Shown: positions 1 through 10,849, numbered from the stretch's first letter. The stretch is DNA of 64,000 nucleotides from Acanthosepion esculentum (GCA_964036315.1 OZ038480.1:13274805-13338804), one strand, 5' to 3'. Notes: a model not told the origin generated them from the sequence alone. A program made the numbers and translations.

Positions 1-384
1 CCGCTATGCCAAAAAAAAAAAATGCACCTATTAATTGCTGGACGTTTACGGAGACTAAAGAGGGGATGTGAGCACTGTTATGCAACGGGCAATGCGTTTT
101 CAGTAGTGGCAACAGCACTATGTGTTAAAAGCAACGTTCCTAGCGGCCTTACACAACTGTCAGCTTATGAACGGGAAAATACCGCGAAGTACATAGTCAC
201 TTGTTTTCAGTTGAAAACTTGATCTAAGTATTCCCGTACCATGGAAATACTTAGAAGAATTATCGATGAAGTGAAAATCTATATACAGTGGCAGTAACTA
301 TGGGGTAACGTAATGTTTCATCGCTGAAAATTTGCTCTATTCAAGAAAGCTATGGCTCTCCCTGTATCTCATATAGTTTCTACA
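1..384. other. Unassigned AT-rich sequence, no gene seen
   Basis: No coding signature, RNA gene or repeat with another copy in the window was recognised. The 66-codon open frame at 22-222 starts next to an A-run, has no recognisable motif and is treated as chance. Confidence 0.5.
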
Positions 385-690
385 TAATGTTAACGGTAAT
401 ATCAACCGTTTCCTTATAAGGAAACATTCGACATTCATTGATCGAGTAGCAAGTTCTATGGCCGGTTGAAATTTCTAAAATCTTTCTATTAAAACCATTT
501 TTCAGGAAAATTGATTTCCTAAAATCAATAATTGTCATCGCTTCTTTCAGTAGTAATGGGGATTTCCTTCCTAGATGTTAGAGGATCAACATCTTGATTG
601 TGTTATTATTTTCTCTTCGAGTATCCATTGTAGTTATTTGATGCAGTTGAAAGTTTTCCAGTGATGTGGCTGCTGCTATTTGGCACAATT
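385..690 (+). repeat. Dispersed repeat Rep-F, copy 1
   Basis: The block starts near a short palindrome, TTTCCTTATAAGGAAA, followed by CATTCGACATTCATTG, and ends near TTCTTTGTGACG. The same order of blocks occurs at 11,515-11,880, 29,125-29,360, 27,695-27,750 (head only) and 2,880-3,000 (tail only). Middle landmarks are GATTTCCTTCCTA and TCATTATTTTCTCTTC. No protein or tRNA-like head was recognised, so the class is unknown. Confidence 0.65.
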
Positions 691-760
691 CTTTGTGACG
701 TCCTGGGTATGACGATAAACTACATCCGCGTCCTGGGTAAGACGATAAACTATATCTAAC
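690..760 (-). repeat. Rep-A terminal module, two 30-bp units
   Basis: Two tandem copies of a module read on the minus strand as GTAGTTTATCGTCTTACCCA. The same module ends the Rep-A copies at 17.5, 22.5, 28.6 and 46.6 kb. Only the tail of the element is present here. Confidence 0.75.
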
Positions 761-1140
761 TGCAAGGTCTCTGATCAGGAGATTTTGAGAAGCGATGAAC
801 TACCTCTTAATTGTTTGTGTTCCCAGGTCCATCCTGACTCGGTGTGAGAGTCCTAACTATGGGCAAATAGTTAACCCCCAACTGGGGTCAATACACTATG
901 AAAGTATAAAAATAGGTTTTAATACCATCAATAAGCAATATAAACAATTTTTTACAACGTTAATAAAACACCGATTAAAATAGAAATTGAAATAAATAAA
1001 AACAAGCAAAATCAATTAACCCAAATAAACAAAAAAAACGACTTCCGGCTAAATAACCGCCAAAATAGACTACCCACAATGCAATGACCACTGACCCGTA
1101 TCTATAAATAATAAATAACCGAGAAAAAAAACGGTACTCG

Positions 1141-1182
1141 TGGGCTGACGAATGCGTCTAGAATGAAACAGCCTTTCGCCTC
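1141..1182 (+). ncRNA. Hammerhead-like motif, decayed
   Basis: CTGACGA at 1145-1151 is followed by GCGTCTAG, then GAAAC and TTTC|GCC. This matches the intact order at 30,159-30,197, but the helix III strand reads CTTT instead of CTGT, so this copy should be dead. It directly precedes a (TA)n tract, as most copies do. Confidence 0.5.
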
Positions 1183-1199
1183 TAAGTGTCGACTTCAAT

Positions 1200-1265
<66 letters not shown>
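1200..1265. repeat. (TA)n microsatellite
   Basis: About 33 uninterrupted TA dinucleotides. Confidence 0.98.
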
Positions 1266-1268
<3 letters not shown>

Positions 1269-1289
1269 TGCATTAGTTTAATGGCTTGC

Positions 1290-1530
1290 TTCGGCAATTA
1301 GTTCGAGATTCGTCTCCAGCTGTGCTGGTCGAACTCTCTGCCTTCGGGCAGGGAGGAACCAGACGAGGCTGTGTAGAGGGACAGAGTCTCGTCTGGGGTG
1401 GTAGACAGTTACCCGACCCTGTGTATACGGTGTCTACGGGGAATTTTTGCCCGAGTCTACGGGCTCGGTTTTTTCTCCGCATTAAAAAAACAACTTTGTG
1501 CCACATCCTGCCTCACGTGGAGGTAAGGTA
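1290..1530 (+). mobile_element. LTR fragment, GC-rich hairpin region
   Basis: A GC-rich stretch that is unusual for this window. Landmarks TCGAACTCTCTGCC, GGGCAGGGAGGAAC, GAGTCTACGGGCTCGG and TTGTGCCACAT recur in the same order inside the solo LTR at 53,895-54,462. Several short self-complementary arms are visible, for example CTGCCTTCGGGCAG. No LTR ends are recognisable here, so this is taken as an internal LTR fragment of the same family. Confidence 0.6.
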
Positions 1531-1833
1531 AATAACATTTCATTAGTTGAATTTAACAAAATATGTTTGTGTCTGAATAAAATAATATGATATATGTTTA
1601 TCCTTAGGCACACCCGTATTAAATCCCAATCCCTGACTAACCCCGTGATTTGCAAAACATTTCAAGATACCTCAGATTATCTACTAGGATAGCGATCTAA
1701 TCTCTTTTCAAAATGCCTGTTCTGGAACATGTTCTGTTTCTTTAAAACAGTCAACACGTGGTTGCACCTTTTCTATTAATTCACCCCGAATAATGTAAAG
1801 TTACTTATCGCAAATATTAATTCAGCCCAAGAA

Positions 1834-2115
1834 ATTATACATTTTAAATCAAAGTTTGTTTCTTTTTTCTGTTAAAATTTTAGCACTCTTTTGATATTAT
1901 ACATTTTAAATCAAAGTTTGTTTCTTTTTTCTGTTAAAATTTTAGCACTCTTTTGATATTATAAATTTTAAATCAAAGTTTGTTTCTTTTTTTCTGTTAA
2001 AATTTTAGCACTCTTTTGATATTATAAATTTTAAATCAAAGTTTGTTTCTTTTTTTCTATTAAAATTTTAGCACTCTTTTGATATTATAAATTTTAAATC
2101 AAAATTTGTTTACCT
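1834..2115. repeat. 62-63-bp tandem repeat, about 4.5 copies
   Basis: Units begin with ATTATA at 1834, 1896, 1958, 2021 and 2084, giving steps of 62, 62, 63 and 63. Each holds TTTTAAATCAAAGTTTGTTT and TTAAAATTTTAGCACTC. Units differ by only a few bases, so the expansion is recent. The last unit fades out after AAATTTGTT. Confidence 0.95.
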
Positions 2116-2879
2116 TGCCTTGCAACAACTCCAAATCTCAGAATGAAAAAATTACCAAAAAATAAGGTAGTTATTCACATTTCGTAAGTGCAGATGATAT
2201 TACAAAGAATGTTTTACGATTTGGAAAAAAAATCTGTTTTTTTTTTGTTTTTTTTTGGCGGGGGGCTTGTTTATCGGCATGAGCCCGAATGTAGGCCCCA
2301 CACTTAGAAATATCGCACCCGAGTCTGGCGCGATCACAAAGGTCTACCCAACCGGACTGCAATGGAAGGGACTCGCTTTGAGAAAATTTGGGGTGAATTT
2401 TAGTAAATATAAATTCTTTTTATTTTGGGGTGAATTAGCCAAAAACACCCCATGTGTTTTATACAGCAGCAGTGTGCAGAAAGCAAAGTCGAAGAGCCGT
2501 TTTCAAATCTTGGAGTGGTTTGTTGCATTCATTTTCGCACAAATACACATGGGGAAATCATGAATCTGTCTTTTCGCCCACCAGCTGTAGGCTAACTATC
2601 AGGATGGATTTTGTTATCTGAACTAGGATGGCAAAACGTCTAAGAGAAGGAATATGGAATTCCAGACATTTTACTAAGCACTTCACCATCATTCCAAAAG
2701 AAAATAATGCAATTCACATATAACACAAGACTATGGGGAGTTTTATGATCGCCTACGCCCTGGTGGAGCATGAAAAGAGAACACATAAACTGACGTGACC
2801 AACTGTTGAACAAGTACACTGAAACCCTCGGTCACGTTGACTGTTGACTTTGTGCTAGTACAACCATCGACGACTGTGT
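2116..2879. other. Unassigned sequence
   Basis: No gene recognised. 2,230-2,360 has T-runs followed by a GC-richer segment without another copy in this window. The 102-codon frame at 2255-2563 has no domain signature and is not called. Confidence 0.4.
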
Positions 2880-3000
2880 TTGATTATATCATTATTTTCT
2901 CTTCTAGTTAGATGTCATATCCATTTTAGTTGTTGCAAGTGTTCAAGTAATATGGTTTTTATTAATTCGTACAATTCATTGTGATTCCGTAACACCAGCA
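2880..3000 (+). repeat. Rep-F tail, copy 2
   Basis: Shares TATCATTATTTTCTCTTC, a T-rich middle and the end TTCATTGTGATTC with Rep-F at 11.8 and 29.3 kb. Confidence 0.55.
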
Positions 3001-3244
3001 GATCGAAGAAGGATAGTCTTCACTAAAACCTACAGGCCTGATTCGTTCAGTCTTTGTTAATATTTGACCGGAGAAAGCGGTTGAAGTGACGGTTTAGATA
3101 TTTCTGAACGAGTTTAGTGCCATACAGGACATCCACATGACAGACTTGATCTGATGAAGTTATTTTACAGCATGACTCCAGTCTTTGCGTTAGCTTTTAG
3201 GCTAAGAGAAATAAGAACTACTTTTCAAGCTAAGTGTCATACGT

Positions 3245-3490
3245 GATAGATGCTTACGCAACCATGTCTCTTTCGATCTATGACTGACTAGGCGGAAGAT
3301 TTTCCAGCAGTAAATAGCCATTTCTTTCTACGGTAGACTGGTTGCCAAACAAGTCTGTAGAACCGAGTCTGTCTATTTAATCTATAGCTGGGGGGAGAAG
3401 AAGAGATGAAATCATTTTTCCCAAGGGTATTTGCGCATAAAGGAATGTAACGAACACGACTGGAACAATAAGGAAACTGAAACTTACAAT
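3245..3490 (-). repeat. Rep-E (body of the 5S/tRNA SINE), copy 1
   Basis: Landmarks in plus-strand order: GACTGGTTGCCA, CTATAGCTGGGGGGAGAAG, CCCAAGGGTATT, GTAACGAACACGACTGGAA. The same string occurs at 11.95, 18.85, 22.65, 28.9 and, inverted, 36.8 kb. The copy at 28.75-29.12 kb carries 5S and tRNA-like heads, which fixes the sense as minus strand here. Confidence 0.65.
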
Positions 3491-3565
3491 CAAAAAGATC
3501 ATGACGAAAAACGGCTTGGAGAATCTAATACTCACAGGATACCTTAAAGAGAATAGAATTGGAGT
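3490..3565 (+). pseudogene. LINE reverse-transcriptase C-terminal scrap
   Basis: Translation contains MTKNGLENLILTGYL, matching RKEGLENLILTGRIEGKR in the longer LINE fragment at 31,930-32,208. Only about 25 codons remain and the frame is lost after them. Confidence 0.5.
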
Positions 3566-3714
3566 GTAAATAAATTAATTAATGAACGAATTTGCGGGAA
3601 TTGATGGCATAACAGCAATAAAAGAGCGAGGAAAAAACTTTGAAAAATGTTTTTTTTAGAATCAAAAGAGAGGAAATATCTTTCTGGATTCCTTGGATGA
3701 GGACTTATTATTTA

Positions 3715-4055
3715 CATTATTTATATGCGGACTATTGACCTCATCTTTGTTGTTGTTCTCACAACGCTTCGACCGTTGTATACAACGGCCTTCTTCATGT
3801 TTATATCGATTTGTAACCTACTGGGAATTATGAACTGAACCCTTTATTTAATCTACGGGTATAGTTCTCGTTCCACGGCTCATGTTTAGGGATATTGTCT
3901 CGTTCTAATTTTTATTTAGTAATGTTCGCTTATTGTTCGCTCATTTCTACTAAGTGCGACTACACACTGCTCGACCCAGGGATTGAAGTCACAGCTACTA
4001 TATTACCAAATTCACAAAGCAATGCACTATAAACGTAGGGCAATTTGTTCTAGTG
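3715..4055 (-). mobile_element. SINE-D copy 1 (tRNA-derived SINE)
   Basis: Read on the minus strand, a tRNA-like head with a B-box-like GACTTCAATCCCTGG is followed by a body and a conserved 3' domain, GAAGAAGGCCGTTG ... CAACGGTCGAAGCGTTGTGAG, then ACAAAGATGAGG. The 3' domain is shared with copies at 4.3, 15.7 and 23.4 kb. Cephalopods are known to carry SINE families with shared central or 3' domains (Ceph-SINEs, MetaSINEs). Assignment to a named family needs alignment. Confidence 0.65.
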
Positions 4056-4257
4056 AACTCAGAGATTTAAACTTAACCTACCTGCTGATTACACTGCAAC
4101 TACTCCTGCAGTTGCTGGCTGTCATGTTTTAACTGACGCTACTGCCCATGTCTTCATTGTTGCTGCTGCAGTTGAGGCTTTGATGTCATTCCTTTTTCTT
4201 GATGACAAACAGGGAACTAATAACGTAATAATACCAAATAAATATAAGAACTAGACG

Positions 4258-4640
4258 ATATCCGTAGACATGAGCAGTGGAAAGAGAACAGTCTACACCC
4301 CTTAAATTAAATAAAGTGTTCAGTTCATTTTTTCCTGTAGGTTACACAATTCCTGAGGAAGGCCGGAGAGCTCAACGACCGAAACGTTACTTGCATCATT
4401 TACATTATTCGGACTGTTATCCTCATCTTCGTTGCCATATCCACGATGTTTCGGCCGTTGTACGTTCCGGCCCAGTGGGTAAATAGGTTGGTTAGATCCA
4501 GTGACTAGACCCACATAGTTGTGTGTTCAAAAGCCAAGCCACAGCAATGGTGAACCTAAACATGCAGAGTTTGGTTAAAGCGAAATAACTGAGACATCCG
4601 GAAGCGGAATGTAATACTGTGATATTTATGACACCTAGAG
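4258..4640 (+). mobile_element. SINE-D, rearranged mosaic copy
   Basis: A forward 3' domain (CCTGAGGAAGGCCGG ... GACCGAAACGTT) is followed by an inverted 3' domain (CCTCATCTTCGTTGCCATAT ... TTTCGGCCGTTGTACG) and then a forward tRNA-like head (GGTTAGATCCAGTGACTAGA). At least two SINE pieces joined in opposite orientation, either by insertion of one into another or by inversion. Confidence 0.6.
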
Positions 4641-5159
4641 AACAATGCATTTTGTTCCGCTGGCATCATCATGTCCGACGTTAAACACCAGAAAAGTTAC
4701 CCATTACGTCTTTTCCACTGACATGAATTAGTCTGACTATATCGAATTAAATGCACCGTCAACTGCATTGTATCGTCCCAGAATATTCTGTCGTTAGAAT
4801 CCATCTTGCACATTTACAAATCTAGCATTCGTCCGTTTATTGAATACTATTGACATATCTGGTCTGGTGCTCCTAATGTATATCTCGAGGTTTAATTGAC
4901 AAAAGCCAAAAAAGTGTCTGCAATGTAATCGATCCTGATCCGGCATCTCGACATAACTTGACTTCTCTCTATCACACCGAGGTGACTTCGATTCCCATTG
5001 TCTTTTCTGTAAAGCTTTTTCCTCTGGTGCCCTGACTACATGAATTTAAGTGTGCTACGAGATTGGCATTTAGGTCCCACCATTTTCCTGTTGAAATACC
5101 TAAATGCAACCGCCCCATCTACTCCAATAGTTTCTTTTCTGGCACTACCCTCCTTACCG
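4641..5159. other. Unassigned sequence
   Basis: Nothing recognised. The 93-codon frame at 5040-5321 runs into the LINE fragment that follows and has no start context to favour it. Confidence 0.4.
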
Positions 5160-5310
5160 TTTCCTTGCTTTCTTGATAGTTGCAATCTTCAAAAATTTAA
5201 ATGCAATATCAGTCGCGATCTTCTGTCTTCACCATCTTCACTTTTCGTCCTTTTCTCAACTCTGGCAATTCTCAGGTGTCTCTTTGACTTTCACTTTCAC
5301 TTTCACATTC
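5160..5310 (+). pseudogene. LINE 3' end (family Q), copy 1
   Basis: Translation FLDSCNLQKFKCNISR matches the pattern of a LINE ORF2 tail (S-R-x-W-N-x-L-P ... F-K-x-x-V-x-x-Y-L). Related copies are at 10,850-11,040 (+), 9,175-9,390 (-) and 14,260-14,450 (-). The segment ends in a (CTTTCA)-like run. No upstream RT domain is present. Confidence 0.6.
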
Positions 5311-5384
5311 ATTCCCTGTAACGCTATGTGCACTAGTGACATTACCGTCTTTCTTGAGGTTTGAGGTGAGAAGATCAATTCACA

Positions 5385-5385
<1 letters not shown>

Positions 5386-5464
<79 letters not shown>
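5386..5464. repeat. (CA)n(TA)n compound microsatellite
   Basis: About 25 CA followed by about 13 TA dinucleotides. Confidence 0.98.
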
Positions 5465-5465
<1 letters not shown>

Positions 5466-5468
<3 letters not shown>

Positions 5469-5558
5469 TATACGTTTTTTTTATAGATAGAAATATTTAA
5501 GTAAATGCTCTAAGAGCATTTACTTAAATATTTGTATTCATAAAAAGAACGTATAAAC
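5466..5558. repeat. 93-bp near-perfect palindrome of SINE-G tail
   Basis: TATTTAAGTAAATGCTCT at the left meets AGAGCATTTACTTAAATA at the right with essentially no spacer, and the outer arms (GTTTATACG / CGTATAAAC) also match. The sequence equals the tail of SINE-G (44,050-44,160). It is therefore a head-to-head dimer of SINE tails between two microsatellites. Confidence 0.85.
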
Positions 5559-5593
5559 AAAAATTGTCTGAAAATAATTGTCGGACTTTGTCC

Positions 5594-5597
<4 letters not shown>

Positions 5598-5653
<56 letters not shown>

Positions 5654-5710
5654 GGAGAAAACAACTGAAAAGTTGCAAATTAAAAGAAAAAAATTGAATA
5701 TTTATTTATA

Positions 5711-5757
<47 letters not shown>
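5598..5757. repeat. Two (TA)n tracts
   Basis: TA runs at about 5598-5650 and 5718-5757, separated by about 65 bp of AT-rich sequence. Confidence 0.97.
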
Positions 5758-5759
<2 letters not shown>

Positions 5760-5795
5760 ATATTTCAGACCGCCCCGATCATTCGTCAGAAATTA
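5755..5795 (-). ncRNA. Hammerhead-like motif beside (TA)n
   Basis: On the minus strand CTGACGA (5783-5789) is followed by GATC-GGGGC-GGTC, which can pair as helix II, and then GAAA (5763-5766). Helix III would have to use the adjoining AT-rich sequence (AUAU/AUAU). The core order is right, but helix III is weak and I see no helix I. Confidence 0.4.
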
Positions 5796-6233
5796 GTTAA
5801 ATAACTGTATTCAGAAGTTTGTTTTCAAGTAGCGTCCGTCGCGAGACGCGGACGTCACGTGATGTGGAATGCAACTGTGTTTGAATATTTCTAACGTAAA
5901 TCTAACGATAATATTTTAGATGTTGTTTAAAAAGGTTTTTTTTTTTAACTATATCTAAAGAAATTTTTTTAACTATTGAAATATTTATACAGATTTAAAA
6001 TTCCCAAGTCTTTGTTTAACCCTAGTTTATATGTGTCTAATTTTAAAATCCGGTATTTCTCTTTTTTCTGCGTGTGTATGTGGAACTAAAATCGGAATCT
6101 ATCAATAAGCATTTACATTTGTCTAATGAGTGTCTTGATTGATTAAAGTGTTCAGCTATGGGGGAATAAGGATTGTTTTGACGTATGGATAGTTTATGAT
6201 TGTTGAAACGAATTAAACTATTGGGAAGTTATG

Positions 6234-6237
<4 letters not shown>

Positions 6238-6296
<59 letters not shown>
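6238..6296. repeat. (TA)n microsatellite
   Basis: About 28 TA dinucleotides. Confidence 0.98.
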
Positions 6297-6298
<2 letters not shown>

Positions 6299-6299
6299 T

Positions 6300-7189
6300 A
6301 TGGCATATATTGTACGCCGGAAATTTTCTTGCATTTGGCTACTTCCTTTCGTTATTTTAGGGTTTCCAGAGTTTTATACTGTTTATTACATCCATATTGG
6401 AAAAGGTTCATATGGAAGTGCTTAATAAATCCCACCATTAATATCAAAGGCTACATAAATAACTCGAAATAAACAAATGCGCAAATTCATTTTTATATAA
6501 AATCATTTCCATGTATTTTATCGTAAACGAATTTATAATGAATTCTTTTGTAAAATATTTTACAAAGGATTTCTAAGGTAAAATACTGTTTTACGTCTAT
6601 TTATACTCATGAGAGAAAACGACATTTTTACTCTTTTCCGTTAAAAGATCCTACCACCGATATCAAGTTTGTATTGTGCAATTAGAATCATGTTCAATGC
6701 GTTTTTTTATAGTGAATTCATTTTCAAGCGTTCTTAGTGTAAAGTTATTATGAATTTGTCTAGTTTTGTGTCGTACGATGGCCGTTAATAATTAAGCAAA
6801 ACTCTAGTTTTCAATGCTAAGATAAATCTGTATTTAATTACAACCGCAAATAAATACTTAACAAGAACAAAGAAATAAACGTGAACCAAAGATAACCATT
6901 TCAGTGAATACCTTGTTAGTAACGCATCACGGCTTAACGTCCGGTAAACCCTAAATCAAAACCCAAATCCTTTACACACAATAATTCACACTAATTCGAC
7001 TGGATAGTTCCACTCAATAGTCACTGCAGTCAGTAGCCTGACACCGCTATTTATACACGTGGCGGAAAACATATATTCATAAGTCCAGAGTGTCACGCTC
7101 GAACCTCGGTGTCGGTAGTTGCTCATTTTCATCTTATATACTTGTGCAAATTAATTGAAACAACTGCTTTAGTTTCCCTTTCTTTCAAC
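6300..7189. other. AT-rich degenerate repeat zone, no gene
   Basis: A diffuse motif, AATCCTxCCAxTGATATxA, recurs at about 6,425, 6,648, 7,722, 7,973 and 9,008 in similar AT-rich context. This suggests a decayed tandem or dispersed family covering 6.4-9.1 kb. Nothing codes. Confidence 0.4.
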
Positions 7190-7440
7190 ATTCGGTTGAA
7201 AATAATGAATCATACGTGGTTGCATCAGATTTCCACTACGCCCAGACACTATTGTCTCGACCGTCGATTAGTTGTCCTACGGCCATTGCCTGCGATGGAT
7301 GTTACTCCAAAGAAGTGTACGAAAATTTGTAACGCTGTACGAACACACTGGCAAGCCTTACCAGTGAGCAAATAAAAAGTACCATAGACTGACCCGGAAA
7401 CTCTCCTGATTTAAATCCAATCGAGAATCTGGGGTAAGTC
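7190..7440 (+). pseudogene. Tc1-like transposase remnant
   Basis: PGNSPDLNPIENL is readable at 7393-7431, the signature around the last catalytic Glu of Tc1 transposases. The following codon is GGG where Trp is expected, then a stop. Upstream frames contain no coherent D-containing segment, so only a scrap of the DDE domain survives. Confidence 0.7.
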
Positions 7441-8084
7441 TGCAAGGAACCACTTCGTGGAGTCTACATACGAAGTACTAACATATGCACTGGGACATGT
7501 TTAATTGGAAAACTATTTAAAAAAACAAATAAATAAACACGGAATTATCCGTTTTGTTTCAATTAATTTGCACAAGGGTATATATGACATATAGTAAAAT
7601 CATTTACCTCTAAAATTTAAATTCCTCTTGTAAATTCAGTTGCAATGCCTTTCTCGGGAAAAAACACATTCTTTTATCTATATATCTACTCATGTGAGTA
7701 AATGTTAACGATTTCCATTAGTAAATCCTGTATATCAATACTTTAAACTAATGATTTCATGGATCGCATTAAAATAGAATGCAAAATAGTGAAAGGAAAT
7801 CATTGGCAATGGATTTCTGTGGAGAACTAACGCGGAATTTATAAACTTAAATCACGTTCACTTCATTTTTTATCGTGAAATAGTTTCAAAAGAATTTCTC
7901 GGTAGGATTTGATTTGCTGCATTGTGATACGTGTAATCATTACAGTGAATAAAAGTATCCAGGTATTTGTTTAATAAATCCTGCCATTGATAATGGTTCG
8001 AAAATAATTTTAATGGATTTCTAGAGTAAAATAATTTCTGTAGAACTTATATATATATACTTTCAGTAAAAATAATTTCCAAAG

Positions 8085-8247
8085 AATTTATATATATATA
8101 TATATAAATATTTAGTACGCGTACTGACATTGTGCCCACACACAGACACACAGATATATATATTTCTAAAGATTTCAGGGATTTTTATTCATGAATTACA
8201 CAGATTTTATGCAAACACACACACACATAAACACGCACACACGTGTT

Positions 8248-8280
<33 letters not shown>

Positions 8281-8323
8281 GTGTGTGTGTGTGTGTGCGT
8301 GTGTGTGTGTGTGTGTGTGTGGA
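8085..8323. repeat. Mixed TA, CA, GA and GT microsatellites
   Basis: Short TA runs at 8090-8105 and 8155-8163, CA at 8214-8240, then GT-GA-GT tracts to 8323. The CA block and the GT blocks are inverted relative to each other. Confidence 0.93.
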
Positions 8324-8334
8324 GACATGTTTCC

Positions 8335-8516
8335 TTGAATAATTTAAACAAATTGTGACTACTTATTTCCAATTGAACCCTTTTATATTCACAGAAACGA
8401 ATTTTGGCGTCATTATTAAAGGAAGAGGGAAAATTACCATTCTGATACATATTCATTTATTCCGAGCACTTTCGACATTAGCACAATATGCTCATCAGGG
8501 TGCTGTTTATTTCAAG
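8335..8516 (-). mobile_element. Penelope-like or related 3' end with hammerhead-like core
   Basis: Read on the minus strand: CTGATGA (8492-8498), GCAT...ATGT as possible helix II, GAAA (8470-8473), then a body shared with 39,895-40,095 (TGTATCA, CATTAT, AATTGAA, TTATTCAA, AACATGTCT). Both copies abut a microsatellite. The shared body translates to related strings (FCEYKRVQLE and ICEYERILLK). That could be a real conserved C terminus or simple homology. Confidence 0.5.
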
Positions 8517-8518
8517 TC

Positions 8519-8519
<1 letters not shown>

Positions 8520-8606
<87 letters not shown>
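8520..8606. repeat. (TA)n microsatellite
   Basis: About 43 TA dinucleotides with one GTA interruption. Confidence 0.98.
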
Positions 8607-8713
8607 GTGTAAATGTTTTCTTTTCTGGACACAAAGTGCGTAAAGATTGTTCTGCATATCCGAGAGCTTTCGGCTATTCTTTTAGCCATTATCAAGGACG
8701 ATTATTATTTTTT

Positions 8714-8716
<3 letters not shown>
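8607..8716 (-). mobile_element. Repeat with degenerate hammerhead-like hairpin, copy 1
   Basis: On the minus strand TTGATAA replaces CTGANGA, followed by a clean 5-bp helix II (GGCTA/TAGCC) and GAAAGCTCTCGGATAT. The same block lies at 36,600-36,715 and, shorter, at 19,600-19,660. All copies touch (TA)n or (CA)n tracts. Confidence 0.55.
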
Positions 8717-8751
<35 letters not shown>

Positions 8752-8831
8752 AGAATAATGAATGTATAAATACGAAAATATACAAAATAAATATACATTT
8801 CTCTCTATGATTTATGCATGTATAACTATAA

Positions 8832-8882
<51 letters not shown>

Positions 8883-8930
8883 CACGGACACGCACATTCA
8901 TATATATATATATGAACACGGACACAGACA

Positions 8931-8969
<39 letters not shown>

Positions 8970-8970
8970 T
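8717..8970. repeat. Cluster of (TA)n tracts
   Basis: TA runs at 8717-8750, 8838-8879, 8900-8913 and 8932-8967. A 24-bp unit (ATGAACACGGACAC...ACATTCATA) is duplicated between the last runs. Confidence 0.95.
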
Positions 8971-9174
8971 CATTAACTCGTATGAAAGTTTCCGTGTATT
9001 TCTTTCATAAATCCTGTCAGTGATAAGACAGATTAAATAAATAACCAGAGAATAATTTGCAATATATTCCTATTGTAAAATAATTGTCTTTTTAATCATT
9101 TCTCTCCTCATTGAAGCAATAAACCCACTAAGACGCAAAGGGGGGGGGGGTATATGAGAAACAGAAAACATTAT

Positions 9175-9390
9175 TAAGACGAGACAAGACTAAAGAAACA
9201 GGAATTAAGACGTCATAAAATACAGATTGACATTGCATTTAAATTTTTAAAGATCAAAGTTGACTGGGAAGCAAGAAGCTGCACGATAGTTCTACAAGCA
9301 AGAAGTCCGAAGGAAGAAACTATTAGCATAGAACCTACGTTTTGTTGTAACATAGAAAGTCTTACTGAATGAGGAATAATGAAAGCGTAG
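9175..9390 (-). pseudogene. LINE 3' end (family Q), copy 2
   Basis: On the minus strand it reads TTCCCAGTCAACTTTGA then AAATTTAAATGCAATGTCAA, the same as 14,260-14,450 and 10,850-11,040. The peptide FKCNVN is recoverable with a frameshift. Confidence 0.6.
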
Positions 9391-9439
9391 GTTGGCAATG
9401 AAATTGTAATCATTATGGCATCAACAAAATACAATACTA

Positions 9440-9740
9440 ATAATATAAAAATGTATTGCTGGCAATATTTATTTTTCCCGAAATATATTACTGGTAATTT
9501 TTTTTTTCAAAAATGTACTGCTGGTAATAATTTTTCCCAGAAAGTATTGCTGGCCTTAAAACCTATTTTTATACTTTTGACTCCTTTTGTGGGGCTAACT
9601 TTTTTACCCATAGCTGGGACCCTGACAGGTGCTATCACCCCGGGTCTGGGTGGACATGGGGACACCAACAATTAAGAGGTGATTCCATACTCCTAAAAAC
9701 CTCCCGATCAAAGGCGTTGCTGTCGGATGTAGTTTATCTT
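9440..9740 (+). repeat. Dispersed repeat Rep-A, copy 1
   Basis: Blocks in order: several ATTGCTGGTAATATTT units, CCTATTTTTATACTTTTGAC, CCCATAGCTGGGACCCT, GGTGCTATCACCCCGG, GGACATGGGGACACCAACAA, AAACCTCCCGATCAAAGGC, GATGTAGTTTATC. The same order occurs at 17.1, 28.3, 46.2 and 57.4 kb. I see no tRNA-like head, no ORF and no inverted ends. Confidence 0.75.
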
Positions 9741-10319
9741 CTTACCCCGGACAGTCAAAATATAGTGTTTTATGTATTAGTTCTTTATATTTGAAATTGC
9801 AGTGACCTGACTCTCAATTTCAGTCAAGATTGTTTTAAGTGTTGCTATAGAAGGATATGACTACACAACCAAGAAATTCAAGTTCAACTTGCATTGACAG
9901 GACCAGCATTTTGTTTGGTGAAAATAATCACCTACAGAGTGCCAATGCTTAAATAATAATGTGAAGTTGCCTGTTTTATCGCTACAATCTAAATATTTCT
10001 CATCATCTACAAGTATCACTTATATTATGAGGATTTAGATATGCGAATTGTATCTTTACACAAATAGGTATTAAAACCTCTCCTTCAGGAAACAATAATG
10101 TTAGATTCTTTTAAGAGTTTTACAAATTGAGAAACTGATTACGAAGTTAGATAATTCAAGTGATTGTCAGTCATTCTTTCATTTCTTAATGACCAGTGTT
10201 TAGTTTGCCTGTTGGAGGCACGCGACTCGAGTTGAGATTTGTTTTTTATTGGGTTGGGCTGAATAAAAATGTGGAAATTCTATTTTAAAAGGCAAGTAAA
10301 AAGCCGTTTCATTTGATAA
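9741..10319. other. Unassigned AT-rich sequence
   Basis: No gene, RNA or repeated block recognised. Confidence 0.45.
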
Positions 10320-10600
10320 GACAACGTTGTTTGATTTTTATCTAATCTGGTTACAGCTTCGCTCGATAGAGGAATCTTTTTAAGTGAAAACAGACTCTGC
10401 TTTGAGAGGATTTCTCAACCGGAACGATTCGGAGCCGAGACAATCGCTTTTTTTTTTTTACTTGTTCCTTTTATTTAACTTTCAAGTGGAAAATCCTCAT
10501 GTTTTTCTTCTTAGAATTATCTTTATGATGTCTACAGTTATAATTGTTTTCGGGTGCCGTTTTTATCTTAAGACTGGGGACATGATAACTCTGGAATCAT
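10320..10600 (+). repeat. Local duplication, left copy
   Basis: Block holding ACAACGTTGTTTG, TAATCTGGTTACAGCTTCGC, ACAGACTCTGCTTTGAGAGG and CGGAACGATTCGGAGCCGAG recurs at 11,045-11,310 with a few changes. The two lie about 720 bp apart in direct orientation. Confidence 0.9.
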
Positions 10601-10835
10601 TCAAACAAATTCCCATTTCGCTGTACACAAACCACCAATCTGCCACTGCGTGGCATGCCAATAGCGTTTACCGCCGGTGGCCCGCTGTCTCCCGTGCCGT
10701 GGAATGTGACTACTTTGTTTCCTGGAAACTCTCCGCGTACCTGTAGACGATGGCTCGCGTACCGGCAACGGTACACGTACCACACTTTGAGAAGCACTGC
10801 TCTATGGTACCAAGTGTTTATGAATTTAAGCTTGA
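10600..10835. repeat. hAT-like end, copy 1 of a pair
   Basis: CCACTGCGTGGCATG, GTGGAATGTGACTACT, GGAAACTCTCCGCGTACC and TACCACACTTTGAGAAGCA recur at 13,275-13,490. On the minus strand the end reads AGTGCTTCTCAAAGTGTGG, which resembles hAT terminal repeats (CAGnGnTTCTCAAAG...). No transposase is seen, so it would be non-autonomous. Confidence 0.6.
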
Positions 10836-10849
10836 TTGGCGGTAAGGTC

